From: an uncultured Chryseobacterium sp.
Lineage (GTDB): Bacteria > Bacteroidota > Bacteroidia > Flavobacteriales > Weeksellaceae
Reading direction: 5' to 3'
DNA: 64,000 bases
NCBI GenBank assembly: GCA_913774355.1
Contig: CAJYGB010000020.1
Coordinates: 1-64,000 of the forward strand
Notes under the pieces: model-generated
Seen by the model: the letters and a program-made list of their open reading frames with translations, nothing else
Database searches by the model: none
Told to the model about the DNA's origin: nothing
Shown: piece by piece, positions 43,613-52,516 of the stretch
How positions within the stretch are numbered: position 1 is the stretch's first letter
Layout: every line of letters starts with the position of its first letter
Translations under genes and position numbers: made by a program

Positions 43613-44878
43613 CTATTTAATATCGACGACATACATCGTTCCTTTATCTACTTTCCCGGTCTTGGGAAGGATTTTCGCTTTCGGATTTCCGTTTCCGTCG
43701 TCTACGATGCCGAAATCATCATCATTGAAGACAGCCAGCTTATTATTGCCTAGGTAAACGATCCCTTCGAACTTATCATGCTCATAACCGATTTTCGCTA
43801 CAAGGTCTACCGCAAGGGTTTTTGAAACCGCCTGGATTCCTGCTGCGGAAATTTCAGCCCAGGTGCACTGTTCAAGCGCTTTGCCGTTGATTTTCATTCC
43901 ATCGACCGCACTCAGGTCGGAGCCGTTTACATCGGAAGCTCCGGAAATATTAATTCTGTATACTTTTTTGATTCCCCCCTGAGAACCGAAGTTTCCGTCT
44001 CTTTCAATCACTAGGAATTCCGTGTTGCTGAGTGCCGTAATGTCGCATACGGAATCAGAAGCACCGCCGTCCTGCTGATACAGGAATTGCTTTGTCTGCC
44101 CGGTTACAATATCGAAAGTAACGATCCTCGTTAAGGTTTTATTGGTTGCTAAACTCTTGCTGGGTACATACATCATCGATTGCATCGTCCCCACCAGCGT
44201 TCTTCCGTCCGGCGTGATACAAAGCCCCTCCATTCCTCTGTTGGCTCTTCTTTTAGCGAGTACTGCCGGCAGCTTTCGTGTGCCCGTATTTACCCCGATC
44301 GGGCTGATTCTTTCCATTTCCACTCCTTCCGCAGTATAGTGTACGATGTGAGGACCGTATTCATCCGATACCCAGAAGGTGCCGTCTGCAGCAGCCACAA
44401 CACTTTCACTGTCCAGCCCGTAATTGTCTGTTCCCAGCAGATTTCCGTTGGCATCATAAGCGATCTCACCTGTACTCCCCATTCCCGCAGGATTTGGTAA
44501 TCCAGTGATCGGCTGCCCCGATGGATTTTTAAGCTTAATATATTTAATAACCTCGATATTTCCTTCTGCATTAATTTTGAAATGCATAATTGTAGGGGTG
44601 AAAGAAGGGGTTAAAAATTTCTTTCCGTTCAGATAATCCGTATTCGGACCGCGGTCTGTAATCACGTAAAACTCCCCTTTTCTGGTAGGATGTGCCGCTG
44701 CACCTGATCCGAAACCTCCGTTGATAACGGCAACTCCGTTAATAGTGGCTAGGGTACTGAAAGGAAATTCCTGAGGCAGCTTGGAATAATTGATATCCTG
44801 GCTGCTATCAGCCGTTTCAAAATCTTTACAGGCTACCAAAGCGGTAAGTACAATTGCGGAAAACAGTATTTTTTTCAT
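43613..44878 (-). CDS. Esterase-like activity of phytase family lipoprotein
   Basis: The 421-residue protein has a lipoprotein signal (MKKILFSAIVLTALVAC, Cys17). The body is a beta-propeller of the phytase-like/esterase-like family: GAAAHPTRKGEFYVITDRGP (~59-78), GTFWVSDEYGPHI (~156-168), RANRGMEGLCITPDGRTL (~200-217), and KFEGIVYLGNNKLAVFNDDD near the end. Family members hydrolyse phosphate esters or simple esters outside the cytoplasm; substrate is unknown. It is monocistronic, with a strong terminator. Confidence 0.85.
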   Translation of the reverse strand: MKKILFSAIVLTALVACKDFETADSSQDINYSKLPQEFPFSTLATINGVAVINGGFGSGAAAHPTRKGEFYVITDRGPNTDYLNGKKFLTPSFTPTIMHFKINAEGNIEVIKYIKLKNPSGQPITGLPNPAGMGSTGEIAYDANGNLLGTDNYGLDSESVVAAADGTFWVSDEYGPHIVHYTAEGVEMERISPIGVNTGTRKLPAVLAKRRANRGMEGLCITPDGRTLVGTMQSMMYVPSKSLATNKTLTRIVTFDIVTGQTKQFLYQQDGGASDSVCDITALSNTEFLVIERDGNFGSQGGIKKVYRINISGASDVNGSDLSAVDGMKINGKALEQCTWAEISAAGIQAVSKTLAVDLVAKIGYEHDKFEGIVYLGNNKLAVFNDDDFGIVDDGNGNPKAKILPKTGKVDKGTMYVVDIK

Positions 44879-45236
44879 GTTTGTTTATTGTGACGCGAAA
44901 GTAATGATCATGTATGAACTGATGTTTAAGGGAATACTACATGTATTTTAAATAAATACCTTGCCGCATTAATTTTAATGCTCATAAAATTCTCTCACTT
45001 GAAATTCCTGTTGAATTTTACGACATTAAACAAATATGATTTTTATTAAATATAATAGATGATTTGCACAATGAATCTCTATATAAACAACTTTTAAATC
45101 TATAGATAGATATTTAAAATCATTTTATTATAAAAAATATTATCCCATCTTAAGCATATGTTATAGCGGTACTTCCTAAATTTTTTATGAATATAATTTA
45201 ATATTATTGGGATTATGATAATTTTCCCTATATCTA

Positions 45237-45267
45237 TTTGATCATGAATAATTTATTATTATATTTG
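45237..45267 (+). promoter_or_regulatory. Promoter of the fibrinogen-domain array (copy A of a duplicated promoter)
   Basis: TTTG (45237-45240), a 19-nt spacer and TATATTTG (45260-45267) form an ideal Bacteroidota promoter. The surrounding ~110 nt resemble 51716-51850. It lies 223 nt before the first array gene, with a decayed reading frame between. Confidence 0.75.
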
Positions 45268-45334
45268 CGGTATAGGTTTTTCCCTAAAACCTAGAAACAC
45301 AATAATAAAAATAATTTTTTCGAGAAATTTAACT

Positions 45335-45463
45335 ATGAAAAAATTTTTATGTATTGTCTAGTCCCGTACTTTCTTTATTGCAATCGTGCTCAGGTAGCTT
45401 TTAATACTTTCACAACAATAACTCCCTCCCTATTTTTAGATAAACCGATTCGGAAAACATAAT
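45335..45463 (+). pseudogene. Decayed 5' end of a VGINT-type secreted protein
   Basis: ATG AAA AAA starts at 45335 but stops after 8 codons (TAG 45359-45361). One frame over, from 45364, the reading gives AQVAFNTFTTITPSLFLDK, which resembles the family start SQVGINTNNPQAMLHVD of the intact genes downstream. A stop (TAA) comes at 45460-45462. This looks like the leftover signal-peptide end of a lost copy that kept the promoter. The match is short, so this is a probable remnant. The remaining spacer from 44879 is very AT-rich without other features. Confidence 0.45.
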
Positions 45464-45489
45464 CTATTTATATAAATTTTTTATAATCA

Positions 45490-47160
45490 ATGAAAAAAAA
45501 CTTATTAACTGCGGCTGCCCTAGCTTGCTCGGCAGTCATGTATTCCCAGGTAGGAATCAATACAAACAACCCGCAGGCTATGCTGCATGTCGATGCCGGA
45601 AAAGACAATCCCTCCACCGGTATCCCTAATGCCTCGCAGCAAAGCAACGATTTTGTAGTCACCTCTGAAGGGAATGTAGGAATTGCTACCATAGCACCTA
45701 CCAATAAACTGCATGTAGTTGCAGCGTCCAATCCTTTACGGCTCAACGGGCTTGCTAATGCACAGAAAACAGATTCGCTGCTTACTGTGGATGCTGCTAC
45801 CGGTGTAGTAAGGATGAGAAGCATCAATTCTTTTTCAGGAACTTCTTCAGCTCCCTGTAATCCTAATCTGAAACCCGGAACAATTTCTCATAATCAGCCA
45901 TACGGCTGTGCAGGCTACGATCCGGGGGTATTCACTTCCGCCGCCGCAGATCCCGGTCTAGGAGGAACAGTTGCCTATACCTGGCAGCAAAGTACCGACG
46001 GAGGTGCTACATGGACGGCTGCTTCCGGAACCAACAATGTGCAGAATTACGATCCGCCCGCGCTTAATCTTCCGACCCAATTCAGAAGAGCAGCTGCTAA
46101 CTTTTGTGGTGTAACTTACAGTAACACAGTAAATATTGCCATCGACGGAGCCAGTATGGGGATTACCGCCATCCCATGTGCCATTGCGCCTGGAGAAAGT
46201 ACGTCTCTGTCTTTGGGATTGAATACCGGATCTTCTGTAACCAGCTGGTCCATATCCCCTTCTACGGGAATGACTTTCAGCAGTACCAATACACCTAACA
46301 CTACCCTGACCGCCTCTTCAAATGCAGCAACAGGATCCTACACCGTATCGGCCACGCTTTCCAGTGCTGCGTGCGGAACAAAGACCTTTACCAAAACCAT
46401 TACCGTAGTTCCTGCCGGAGTAAATGTCGGCAATCTGAAGACCTCCTGTAAAGACATTCTGGATTCGGGAGCCTCTACCGGAAACGGAACCTACTGGATC
46501 GATCCGGACGGAAGCGGAAACGCTTATTGTGCCGAACAGGTATACTGTAACATGACCGATAACGGCGGCGGATGGACCCTGATCCTGAAATCCATGAATA
46601 ATAACAGTGACTTCCTGTACGGCTCAGGAATCTGGTCTTCGGGAACTCCGTTTAATGCTTCCGATTTTAATATCAGCAATACCAGCACAAGCAATGCCTT
46701 GTACAGATCTTATAATTATTTATCTGCCAAAGAATTCTGGGTAGACTTTGTAACGACAGCCGACCTAACTCCCTTTTCCGTTCCTACGGCAGGAACTCCT
46801 AAAGCACTGGCTAATTCTACATTAAACGCGAATGTTGCGAATCAGTATTTAAATCAGCCACTGCAGAGTTCCGGAATGAACAGTACATATTTTACCCCTT
46901 TCAATGCTTATTCTTACCAGACCGGAGGAGTCGGTAACGGTATTAATTTAGGATCAGCGTACTCTTCAGTACGATTCGGAATGCTGTCCAATAATGAAAC
47001 CAATGAAATTTTCAATAGTTCGGATTCGTCCATAGGTATTGGAGCAAAAAATGCCAATGGTAATTTCGGTTCAGGAAACGCATATAATCCTATAGGCAAT
47101 GAATATTATAACGGAACCAGTGGATTAGGCTTTTACAAAGCGCTTCTCTGGGCCAGATAA
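45490..47160 (+). CDS. Secreted fibrinogen-like-domain protein, array copy 1
   Basis: The 556-residue protein has a signal peptide (~1-20, MKKNLLTAAALACSAVMYSQ). A VGINTNNPQAMLHVDAGK block and its echo (NVGIATIAPTNKLHVVA) span ~21-80. Two Ig-like modules follow at ~140-220 (TWQQSTDGGATWTAASGTN) and ~228-308 (GSYTVSATLSS). The fibrinogen C-terminal-like domain occupies ~319-556: CKDILDSG, TYWIDPDGSGN, VYCNMTDNGGGWTLI (GGGWTL 359-364), ending GFYKALLWAR. Such domains bind glycans, acetyl groups or surface proteins. No T9SS sorting domain is present. It is first of three tandem copies; 37 nt separate it from the next. Confidence 0.88.
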   Translation: MKKNLLTAAALACSAVMYSQVGINTNNPQAMLHVDAGKDNPSTGIPNASQQSNDFVVTSEGNVGIATIAPTNKLHVVAASNPLRLNGLANAQKTDSLLTVDAATGVVRMRSINSFSGTSSAPCNPNLKPGTISHNQPYGCAGYDPGVFTSAAADPGLGGTVAYTWQQSTDGGATWTAASGTNNVQNYDPPALNLPTQFRRAAANFCGVTYSNTVNIAIDGASMGITAIPCAIAPGESTSLSLGLNTGSSVTSWSISPSTGMTFSSTNTPNTTLTASSNAATGSYTVSATLSSAACGTKTFTKTITVVPAGVNVGNLKTSCKDILDSGASTGNGTYWIDPDGSGNAYCAEQVYCNMTDNGGGWTLILKSMNNNSDFLYGSGIWSSGTPFNASDFNISNTSTSNALYRSYNYLSAKEFWVDFVTTADLTPFSVPTAGTPKALANSTLNANVANQYLNQPLQSSGMNSTYFTPFNAYSYQTGGVGNGINLGSAYSSVRFGMLSNNETNEIFNSSDSSIGIGAKNANGNFGSGNAYNPIGNEYYNGTSGLGFYKALLWAR

Positions 47161-47197
47161 TCACTTTTTAACATCACATAATTCATTATTCATAATC

Positions 47198-48889
47198 ATG
47201 AACAAAAAATTAGTTATTTGCCTCCTTATCTTTCTAGGAGTAAATATATATTCACAGATAGGAATCAATACTACCAATCCGCAAGCTACGCTGCATATTG
47301 ATGCCGCTAAAGACAACCCATCAACCGGTATCCCCAATGCTTCGCAGCAAAGCAACGATTTTGTGGTTACTTCTGCAGGAAATGTAGGAGTTGCAACCAT
47401 AGTACCTGCAAATAAGCTGCATATCGTTGCGACCTCCAATCCTTTACGGCTCAACGGGCTTGCTAATGCACAGAAAACAGATTCGCTGCTTACTGTGGAT
47501 GCTGCCACCGGTGTAGTAAGGATGATCAGCGCCAATTCTATTTCAGGAACTTCTTCAAACGTATGTAACCCCGGTATCAAACCGGGAACGATTTCCCATA
47601 ACCAGCCTTATGGCTGTTCAGGCTATGACCCTGGAGTATTCACTTCTTCGGCAGCAGATCCCGGGATCGGCGGAGCCGTTGCCTATACCTGGCAGCAAAG
47701 TACGGACGGAGGTGCTACATGGACGGCTGCTTCCGGAACCAACAATGTGCAGAATTACGATCCGCCGGTACTTACATTTCCTACAAAATTCAGAAGAGCA
47801 GCCACTAATTATTGCGGTGCCACTTACAGCAATACGGTAGATATGGCCGTAGACGGAGCGAGTTCAGGGATCACCGCTACTCCATGTGCCATTGCACCGG
47901 GAGAAAGTACCTCCCTGTCTTTAGGATTATATACAGGATCTTCTGTAGCCAGCTGGTCCATATCCCCTTCTACGGGAATGACTTTCAGCAGTACCAATAC
48001 GCCTAACACTACCCTGACTGCCTCTTCAAATGCCGCCACAGGATCCTACACCGTATCGGCAACACTTTCCAGTGCTGCGTGCGGAACAAAGACCTTTACC
48101 AAAACCATTACGGTAGTTCCTTCAGGAGTAAGTGTAGTAAATCTGAAATCTTCGTGTAAAGAAATACTGGATTCGGGATTATCCACCGGAAACGGAACCT
48201 ACTGGATCGATCCGGACGGAAGCGGAAATAATTACTGTGCCGAACAGGTATACTGTAACATGACCGATAACGGCGGCGGATGGACCTTAATCCTGAAATC
48301 CATGAACAATAACAGTGATTTCCAGTATAGTTCAGGAATCTGGGCTTCAGGAGCGACATTTAATACTTCTGATTTCGACATCAGCAATTCCAGCACAGCC
48401 AATGCTTTATATAAGCCTTATAATTATTTATCGGCAAAAGAATTCTGGGTAGACTTTGTAACGACACCTGATCTCACCCCCTTCACCGTTCCAACAGCAG
48501 GAACTCCTAAGGCACTGGCCAATTCGACATTAAACGCGAATGTTGCGAATCAGTATTTAAATCAGCCGCTGCAGAGTTCCGGAATGAATAGTACGTATTT
48601 TACCCCTTCGAATGCTTATTCTTATCAGACCGGAGGAGTCGGTAACGGTATTAATTTAGGAGCAGCATACTCTTCAGTACGATTCGGAATGCTGTCCAAT
48701 AATGAAACCAATGAAATTTTCAATACTTCAGATTCGTCCATTGGTATCGGAGCATTCGATAAAGCGGTTCAAACCGGGAATACCGTTGGGAATTTCGGTT
48801 CAGGTAACGCTTACTATCCAATAAATAATGAATATTATAACGGAATCAACGGGTTAGGCTTTTACAAAGCACTTCTCTGGGCAAGATAA
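47198..48889 (+). CDS. Secreted fibrinogen-like-domain protein, array copy 2
   Basis: The 563-residue protein has the same layout as copy 1: signal peptide (MNKKLVICLLIFLGVNIYSQ), IGINTTNPQATLHIDAAK block, two Ig-like modules and the fibrinogen-like domain (CKEILDSG, GGGWTLI, ending GFYKALLWAR). Long nucleotide stretches are identical to copy 1, such as the segment encoding TWTAASGTNNVQNYDPP and that encoding STLNANVANQYLNQPLQSSG. It differs by an insertion after SSIGIG (FDKAVQTGNTVG). Only 32-37 nt lie between copies and no internal promoter box was found, so the array is probably one transcript. Confidence 0.88.
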   Translation: MNKKLVICLLIFLGVNIYSQIGINTTNPQATLHIDAAKDNPSTGIPNASQQSNDFVVTSAGNVGVATIVPANKLHIVATSNPLRLNGLANAQKTDSLLTVDAATGVVRMISANSISGTSSNVCNPGIKPGTISHNQPYGCSGYDPGVFTSSAADPGIGGAVAYTWQQSTDGGATWTAASGTNNVQNYDPPVLTFPTKFRRAATNYCGATYSNTVDMAVDGASSGITATPCAIAPGESTSLSLGLYTGSSVASWSISPSTGMTFSSTNTPNTTLTASSNAATGSYTVSATLSSAACGTKTFTKTITVVPSGVSVVNLKSSCKEILDSGLSTGNGTYWIDPDGSGNNYCAEQVYCNMTDNGGGWTLILKSMNNNSDFQYSSGIWASGATFNTSDFDISNSSTANALYKPYNYLSAKEFWVDFVTTPDLTPFTVPTAGTPKALANSTLNANVANQYLNQPLQSSGMNSTYFTPSNAYSYQTGGVGNGINLGAAYSSVRFGMLSNNETNEIFNTSDSSIGIGAFDKAVQTGNTVGNFGSGNAYYPINNEYYNGINGLGFYKALLWAR

Positions 48890-48921
48890 TCATCGTTTTT
48901 ACAATCATATAATTTATACTC

Positions 48922-50613
48922 ATGAACAATAAATTAGTTATTTGCGCCCTGATCTTTTCAGGAATAAATATATATTCTCAGGTAGGCATCAATACAAAAA
49001 ATCCGCAGACGACCTTTCATATAGATGCCGGTAAAGACAATCCTTTTACCGGTGTTCCTAACGCTTTGCAACAGAGCAATGATTTTGTTGTTACCTCTGC
49101 AGGCAGTGTAGGTATCGGAACCATCACCCCGGCCAACAAGGTTCACGTAGTGGCAACCACCAATCCTTTAAAGCTGAACGGACTCGTTAATGCCCAGAAA
49201 ACAGATTCCCTGCTTACCGTGGATGCTGCCGGAGTGGTCAGGATGAGAAGCATTAATTCCATTTCAGGAACTTCTTCCGCAGCCTGTAATCCCAACCTAA
49301 AACCGGGAACGATTTCCCATAACCAGCCTTACGGCTGTTCAGGTTACGATCCGGGAGCATTCACTTCCTCCGCAGCAGATCCCGGCCTCGGAGGTACCGT
49401 AGTCTATACCTGGCAGCAAAGTAACGATGGGGGTGCTACATGGACGGCTGCTTCGGGAACCAACAATGTGCAGAATTACGATCCGCCGGTACTTACCTTC
49501 CCGACCAAATTCAGGAGAGCGGCAGTAAATTATTGCGGTGCCACTTACAGCAATACGGTAGATATGGCCGTAGACGGAGCAAGTTCAGGGATCACCGCTA
49601 CTCCATGTGCCATCGCACCGGGAGAAAGCACCTCCTTGTCTTTAGGATTATATACAGGATCTTCTGTAACCAATTGGACCATATCTCCTTCTACGGGAAT
49701 GACTTTCAGCAGTACCAATACGCCTAATACTACCCTGACGGCATCTTCAACTGCAGCAACAGGGTCCTACACCGTATCGGCAACGCTTTCCAGTGCTGCG
49801 TGCGGAACAAAGACCTTTACCAAAACCATTACCGTAGTTCCTTCAGGAGTAAGTGTAGTAAACCTGAAATCTTCCTGTAAAGAGATCCTGGATTCTGGAT
49901 TATCTACCGGAAACGGAACCTACTGGGTCGATCCGGACGGAAGCGGAAATGCGTACTGTGCCGAACAGGTATACTGTAACATGACCGATAACGGAGGCGG
50001 GTGGACCCTGATCCTGAAATCCATGAATAACAACGGTGACTTCCTGTACAATTCAGGAATCTGGGCTTCGGGAGCGACATTTAATACTTCCGATTTCGAC
50101 ATCAGCAATTCCAGCACAGCCAATGCTTTATATAAGCCTTATAATTATTTATCGGCAAAAGAATTCTGGGTAGATTTTATTACTACACCTGATCTTATTC
50201 CTTTCAGCATTCCAACAGCAGGAACACCGAAAGCGTTGGCTAATTCAACAGTGAATTCCAATATTGCAAATCAGTATCTGAACCAGCCTTGCGGCAGTAA
50301 TGTTCCAAGTACATATTATACGCCTAGCGATGCCTACGCCAGAGAAGGAGGTGCCATAGGAAACGGTATAAATATGTCATCCACTTATGGTAATTGTAGA
50401 TTCTGTGTAATTAATAATAATGAAAATAATGAACTGTTTGGGTCATATGACTCCTCTATAGGAATAGGTATAAACAGCCACTTGAATAATAATATTATAA
50501 ATTATGGATCAGGTAATTGCTTCACAGATGGGTACCAAGGTCAATTTGGGTGTCCAAATGTTACAGGAGCAAATTTAAGGGGCTTTTACAAAGCCATTCT
50601 TTGGGCAAGATAA
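48922..50613 (+). CDS. Secreted fibrinogen-like-domain protein, array copy 3 with divergent C-terminus
   Basis: The 563-residue protein follows copies 1 and 2 closely up to about residue 455 (signal peptide MNNKLVICALIFSGINIYSQ; two Ig-like modules; CKEILDSG; GGGWTLI). Beyond NQPCGSN the last ~100 residues are strongly changed: STYYTPSDAYAREGGAIGNG, NCRFCVINNNENNELFG, and a new loop with CFTDGYQGQFGCPNVTG before GFYKAILWAR. Four extra cysteines could form disulfides in the variable loops. The TAA stop overlaps the ATG of the next gene (TAATG), so translation of the two is coupled. Confidence 0.88.
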   Translation: MNNKLVICALIFSGINIYSQVGINTKNPQTTFHIDAGKDNPFTGVPNALQQSNDFVVTSAGSVGIGTITPANKVHVVATTNPLKLNGLVNAQKTDSLLTVDAAGVVRMRSINSISGTSSAACNPNLKPGTISHNQPYGCSGYDPGAFTSSAADPGLGGTVVYTWQQSNDGGATWTAASGTNNVQNYDPPVLTFPTKFRRAAVNYCGATYSNTVDMAVDGASSGITATPCAIAPGESTSLSLGLYTGSSVTNWTISPSTGMTFSSTNTPNTTLTASSTAATGSYTVSATLSSAACGTKTFTKTITVVPSGVSVVNLKSSCKEILDSGLSTGNGTYWVDPDGSGNAYCAEQVYCNMTDNGGGWTLILKSMNNNGDFLYNSGIWASGATFNTSDFDISNSSTANALYKPYNYLSAKEFWVDFITTPDLIPFSIPTAGTPKALANSTVNSNIANQYLNQPCGSNVPSTYYTPSDAYAREGGAIGNGINMSSTYGNCRFCVINNNENNELFGSYDSSIGIGINSHLNNNIINYGSGNCFTDGYQGQFGCPNVTGANLRGFYKAILWAR

Positions 50614-51146
50614 TGATGTATAGAATTCTTATTATATTAATAGCTTTCTGCTCTTCAGTTTCCGGACAATCCGGAGACTGCGGAGCAGATTTTCTGCAAA
50701 AGGAAATGGAAAGCAGGAAAACTTTATTTTCACAGATGTACCGTCCGGGAAACCTGATGGAAAATTATGATTTTGGCAATGTCCATCTTTATGATTTCAA
50801 ATCTGAGCATACGCTCGTTTTTTTCTGGAAAACGGACTGTCCGTTCTGTAAAAAGCTGCTTGCTGAAATCCGATTGATTTTACAGAAAAACGACAGTACA
50901 AAGGTTCAGGTAATAGGAGTATGTCTAGATGAAGATAAAAGCAGCTGGGAAAAGCATGAGTTCGTAGCCTTGAATACATCTCCCAATCTTCTAAATATCT
51001 ACGCCGATAAAGGGTATTTCAGTGATATTGCCATACAATACCATATTTATGCAACCCCTTCTATGATCATTTTAGATGATAAACATCAATTTCAGAAACT
51101 GCCAAAAAATCAGGATGAACTGAGAAAAATTTTCGGGTATAATTAA
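50613..51146 (+). CDS. Secreted thioredoxin-like (TlpA/AhpC-TSA-like) protein
   Basis: The 177-residue protein starts at the ATG overlapping the upstream stop; a longer frame from 50517 would run inside copy 3. The signal peptide is MMYRILIILIAFCSSVSGQS. The thioredoxin fold shows HTLVFFWKTDCPFCKKLLAE with redox pair Cys76/Cys79, VQVIGVCLDED, and the cis-Pro loop in IYATPSMIILD. It would work in the periplasm as an oxidoreductase. Overlap with the fibrinogen-like copy 3, the only copy rich in C-terminal cysteines, suggests it may assist that protein's disulfides; this link is inference. Confidence 0.85.
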   Translation: MMYRILIILIAFCSSVSGQSGDCGADFLQKEMESRKTLFSQMYRPGNLMENYDFGNVHLYDFKSEHTLVFFWKTDCPFCKKLLAEIRLILQKNDSTKVQVIGVCLDEDKSSWEKHEFVALNTSPNLLNIYADKGYFSDIAIQYHIYATPSMIILDDKHQFQKLPKNQDELRKIFGYN

Positions 51147-51729
51147 ACAATAACTGCAGTATCATAGCCATAACTGAAACTATGATAAATCTACAACTCC
51201 ATCGGAGTATTCATCCAATAAGAATTACAGAAAGCGGGATCCTGATATCCCGCATCTGTAGTCTTATAAACTTCCCACAAGTGTTATAAATTGAGAGGAA
51301 AATTTGTGGGACATAATAATGCTTAATGGTGATTTTGTTCATCATATATTCTACCTATTCTTCCCCTTAGCTTAAAAATTGCCGTAAACTTCTAAATATA
51401 AAACAGTTCGCTACAAACTATTTTTTTACCTAAAATTATCACAACAATTTAATATCAAGGTAAGCTTACCTGCTTATGGTAAAAGCGATACACATTCATA
51501 TATTATTAATATTCAGTAAATTATGGTAACCCTCTATTATAATCTTCATTTAAACACGTAGCATCCTGCTGAAAGTCATTAGATTTATTAATCTATGTAT
51601 GAGAACATTATATAAGTATCATTTTATATTGCGATCTCATCTTGAACATTTTTTTCAGCCATCTTTTTCAGGACGTACCATTAATATACTATTACAGTTT
51701 ATTACTTTACAATATTTTACATATATCTA

Positions 51730-51760
51730 TTTGTGCAGCAAATTTTAATTATTATATTTG
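51730..51760 (+). promoter_or_regulatory. Copy B of the duplicated promoter
   Basis: TTTG (51730-51733), 19 nt, TATATTTG (51753-51760). As in copy A, it is preceded by TATATCTA and followed, about 35 nt later, by a GAATTTTTTCGA-type tract and an ATG-AAA-AAA start. Confidence 0.75.
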
Positions 51761-51844
51761 TAGTGTAATTCTTTTTCAGAGCTTACAAAACACAATGATA
51801 AACAAGAATTTTTTCGAAAAATTTAATTTTTGTAAAATTTAAAT

Positions 51845-52027
51845 ATGAAAAAAGATTTATCTGTTGCCCATGCTTTCTGTTTTTCGGATGCTGCTTATTC
51901 CCAGAGAGCTATTAATAAGGATGTTTCAAAAGCTAATCTCTACACGACTTCTGAAAATTCTTATATCGGCAAAGTTTTTTTCATTTTACTCTTCAGATCA
52001 TGTATGGGAATTTATCCTAGAATTTAA
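51845..52027 (+). pseudogene. Decayed 5' end of a VGINT-type secreted protein, second remnant
   Basis: The 60-codon frame begins MKKDLSVAHAFCFSDAAYSQ and continues RAINKDVSKANLYTTSENSY. It aligns with family starts such as MKKNLLTAAALACSAVMYSQ and VGINTNNPQAMLHVD: the YSQ-xx-IN core and the spaced Ala/Leu remain, but the signal peptide has lost hydrophobicity. The frame closes at 52027 without any Ig-like or fibrinogen-like domain. It is most likely a remnant of a lost family member behind promoter copy B. Confidence 0.5.
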
Positions 52028-52075
52028 GCAATAGTTTCATTTTAATTAATTTCCTGACACACCTGATATAACAGC

Positions 52076-52516
52076 ATGGACTTCAAAAGTATCCATATAG
52101 GACATTTCATAAAAAAAAGGGTTGCAGAGAATGGTATAGAAATATCACGCATCTCAAAGTATATGAAATGTTCCGAAGATGAAATTTATACAACTTACTC
52201 TTCCAGAGAAATTGACACAGAAAAACTGTTGAAATGGAGCAAACTGCTGGACTATGATTTTTTCAGAATCTATACACAGCATCTCATTCTGTATTCTCCG
52301 CCGGTAAAACCAAAAGAAAAAGCTAAAAAGACCGAGCTTCCGGTATTCAGAAAAAACATTTATACCCGCGAAATTATAGATTTCATTCTTGAACTTATAA
52401 ACACCGGTATAAAAACAAAATCGGAAATCATAGAGGAATACTGCATCCCGAAAACAACACTTTACAAATGGATCAGCAAAGAAAACACGGAATTCCCTGA
52501 TGAGAATGAAACCTGA
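52076..52516 (+). CDS. Helix-turn-helix protein with transposase-like HTH (146 aa)
   Basis: Residues 1-70 (FKSIHIGHFIKKRVAENGIE, then ISRISKYMKCSEDEIYTTY) look like a Cro/XRE-type helix-turn-helix fold. After a basic linker (PPVKPKEKAKKTELP), residues ~95-135 (IIDFILELINTGIKTKSEII and EEYCIPKTTLYKWISKEN) resemble the helix-turn-helix of IS3/IS-type OrfA. There is no DDE catalytic domain. I recall related pairs in many Chryseobacterium genomes, often beside variable genes. Its 3' end overlaps the next HTH gene, so they are coupled. A regulator or domesticated transposase fragment are both possible. Confidence 0.7.
   Translation: MDFKSIHIGHFIKKRVAENGIEISRISKYMKCSEDEIYTTYSSREIDTEKLLKWSKLLDYDFFRIYTQHLILYSPPVKPKEKAKKTELPVFRKNIYTREIIDFILELINTGIKTKSEIIEEYCIPKTTLYKWISKENTEFPDENET

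Larger units (their letters stand above)
45490..50613 (+). repeat. Tandem triplication of a ~1.7-kb gene
   Basis: Three units start at 45490, 47198 and 48922. Similarity is highest in the Ig-like and mid-fibrinogen regions and lowest in the signal peptides and, for unit 3, the last 300 nt. Patchy near-identity suggests duplication followed by gene conversion. Confidence 0.9.
51147..52075. other. 929-nt AT-rich spacer with promoter copy B and a decayed gene start
   Basis: A GCGGGAT / ATCCCGC hairpin at 51234-51253 lacks a T-run and may be a weak terminator. The rest to 51715 has no recognisable gene; an open stretch at 51642-51842 overlaps the promoter and is not protein-like. The promoter and decayed start are listed separately. 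Confidence 0.55.

Noticed and set aside
48922..50613. Diversity-generating retroelement targeting the variable C-termini
   Set aside because: No reverse transcriptase, no template repeat and no adenine-specific pattern were seen; differences include indels and whole-segment replacement.
51642..51842. 66-codon open frame rich in Phe, Tyr and Ile
   Set aside because: It covers the promoter boxes of copy B and reflects AT-rich DNA; there is no conserved counterpart in the parallel region near 45.2 kb.
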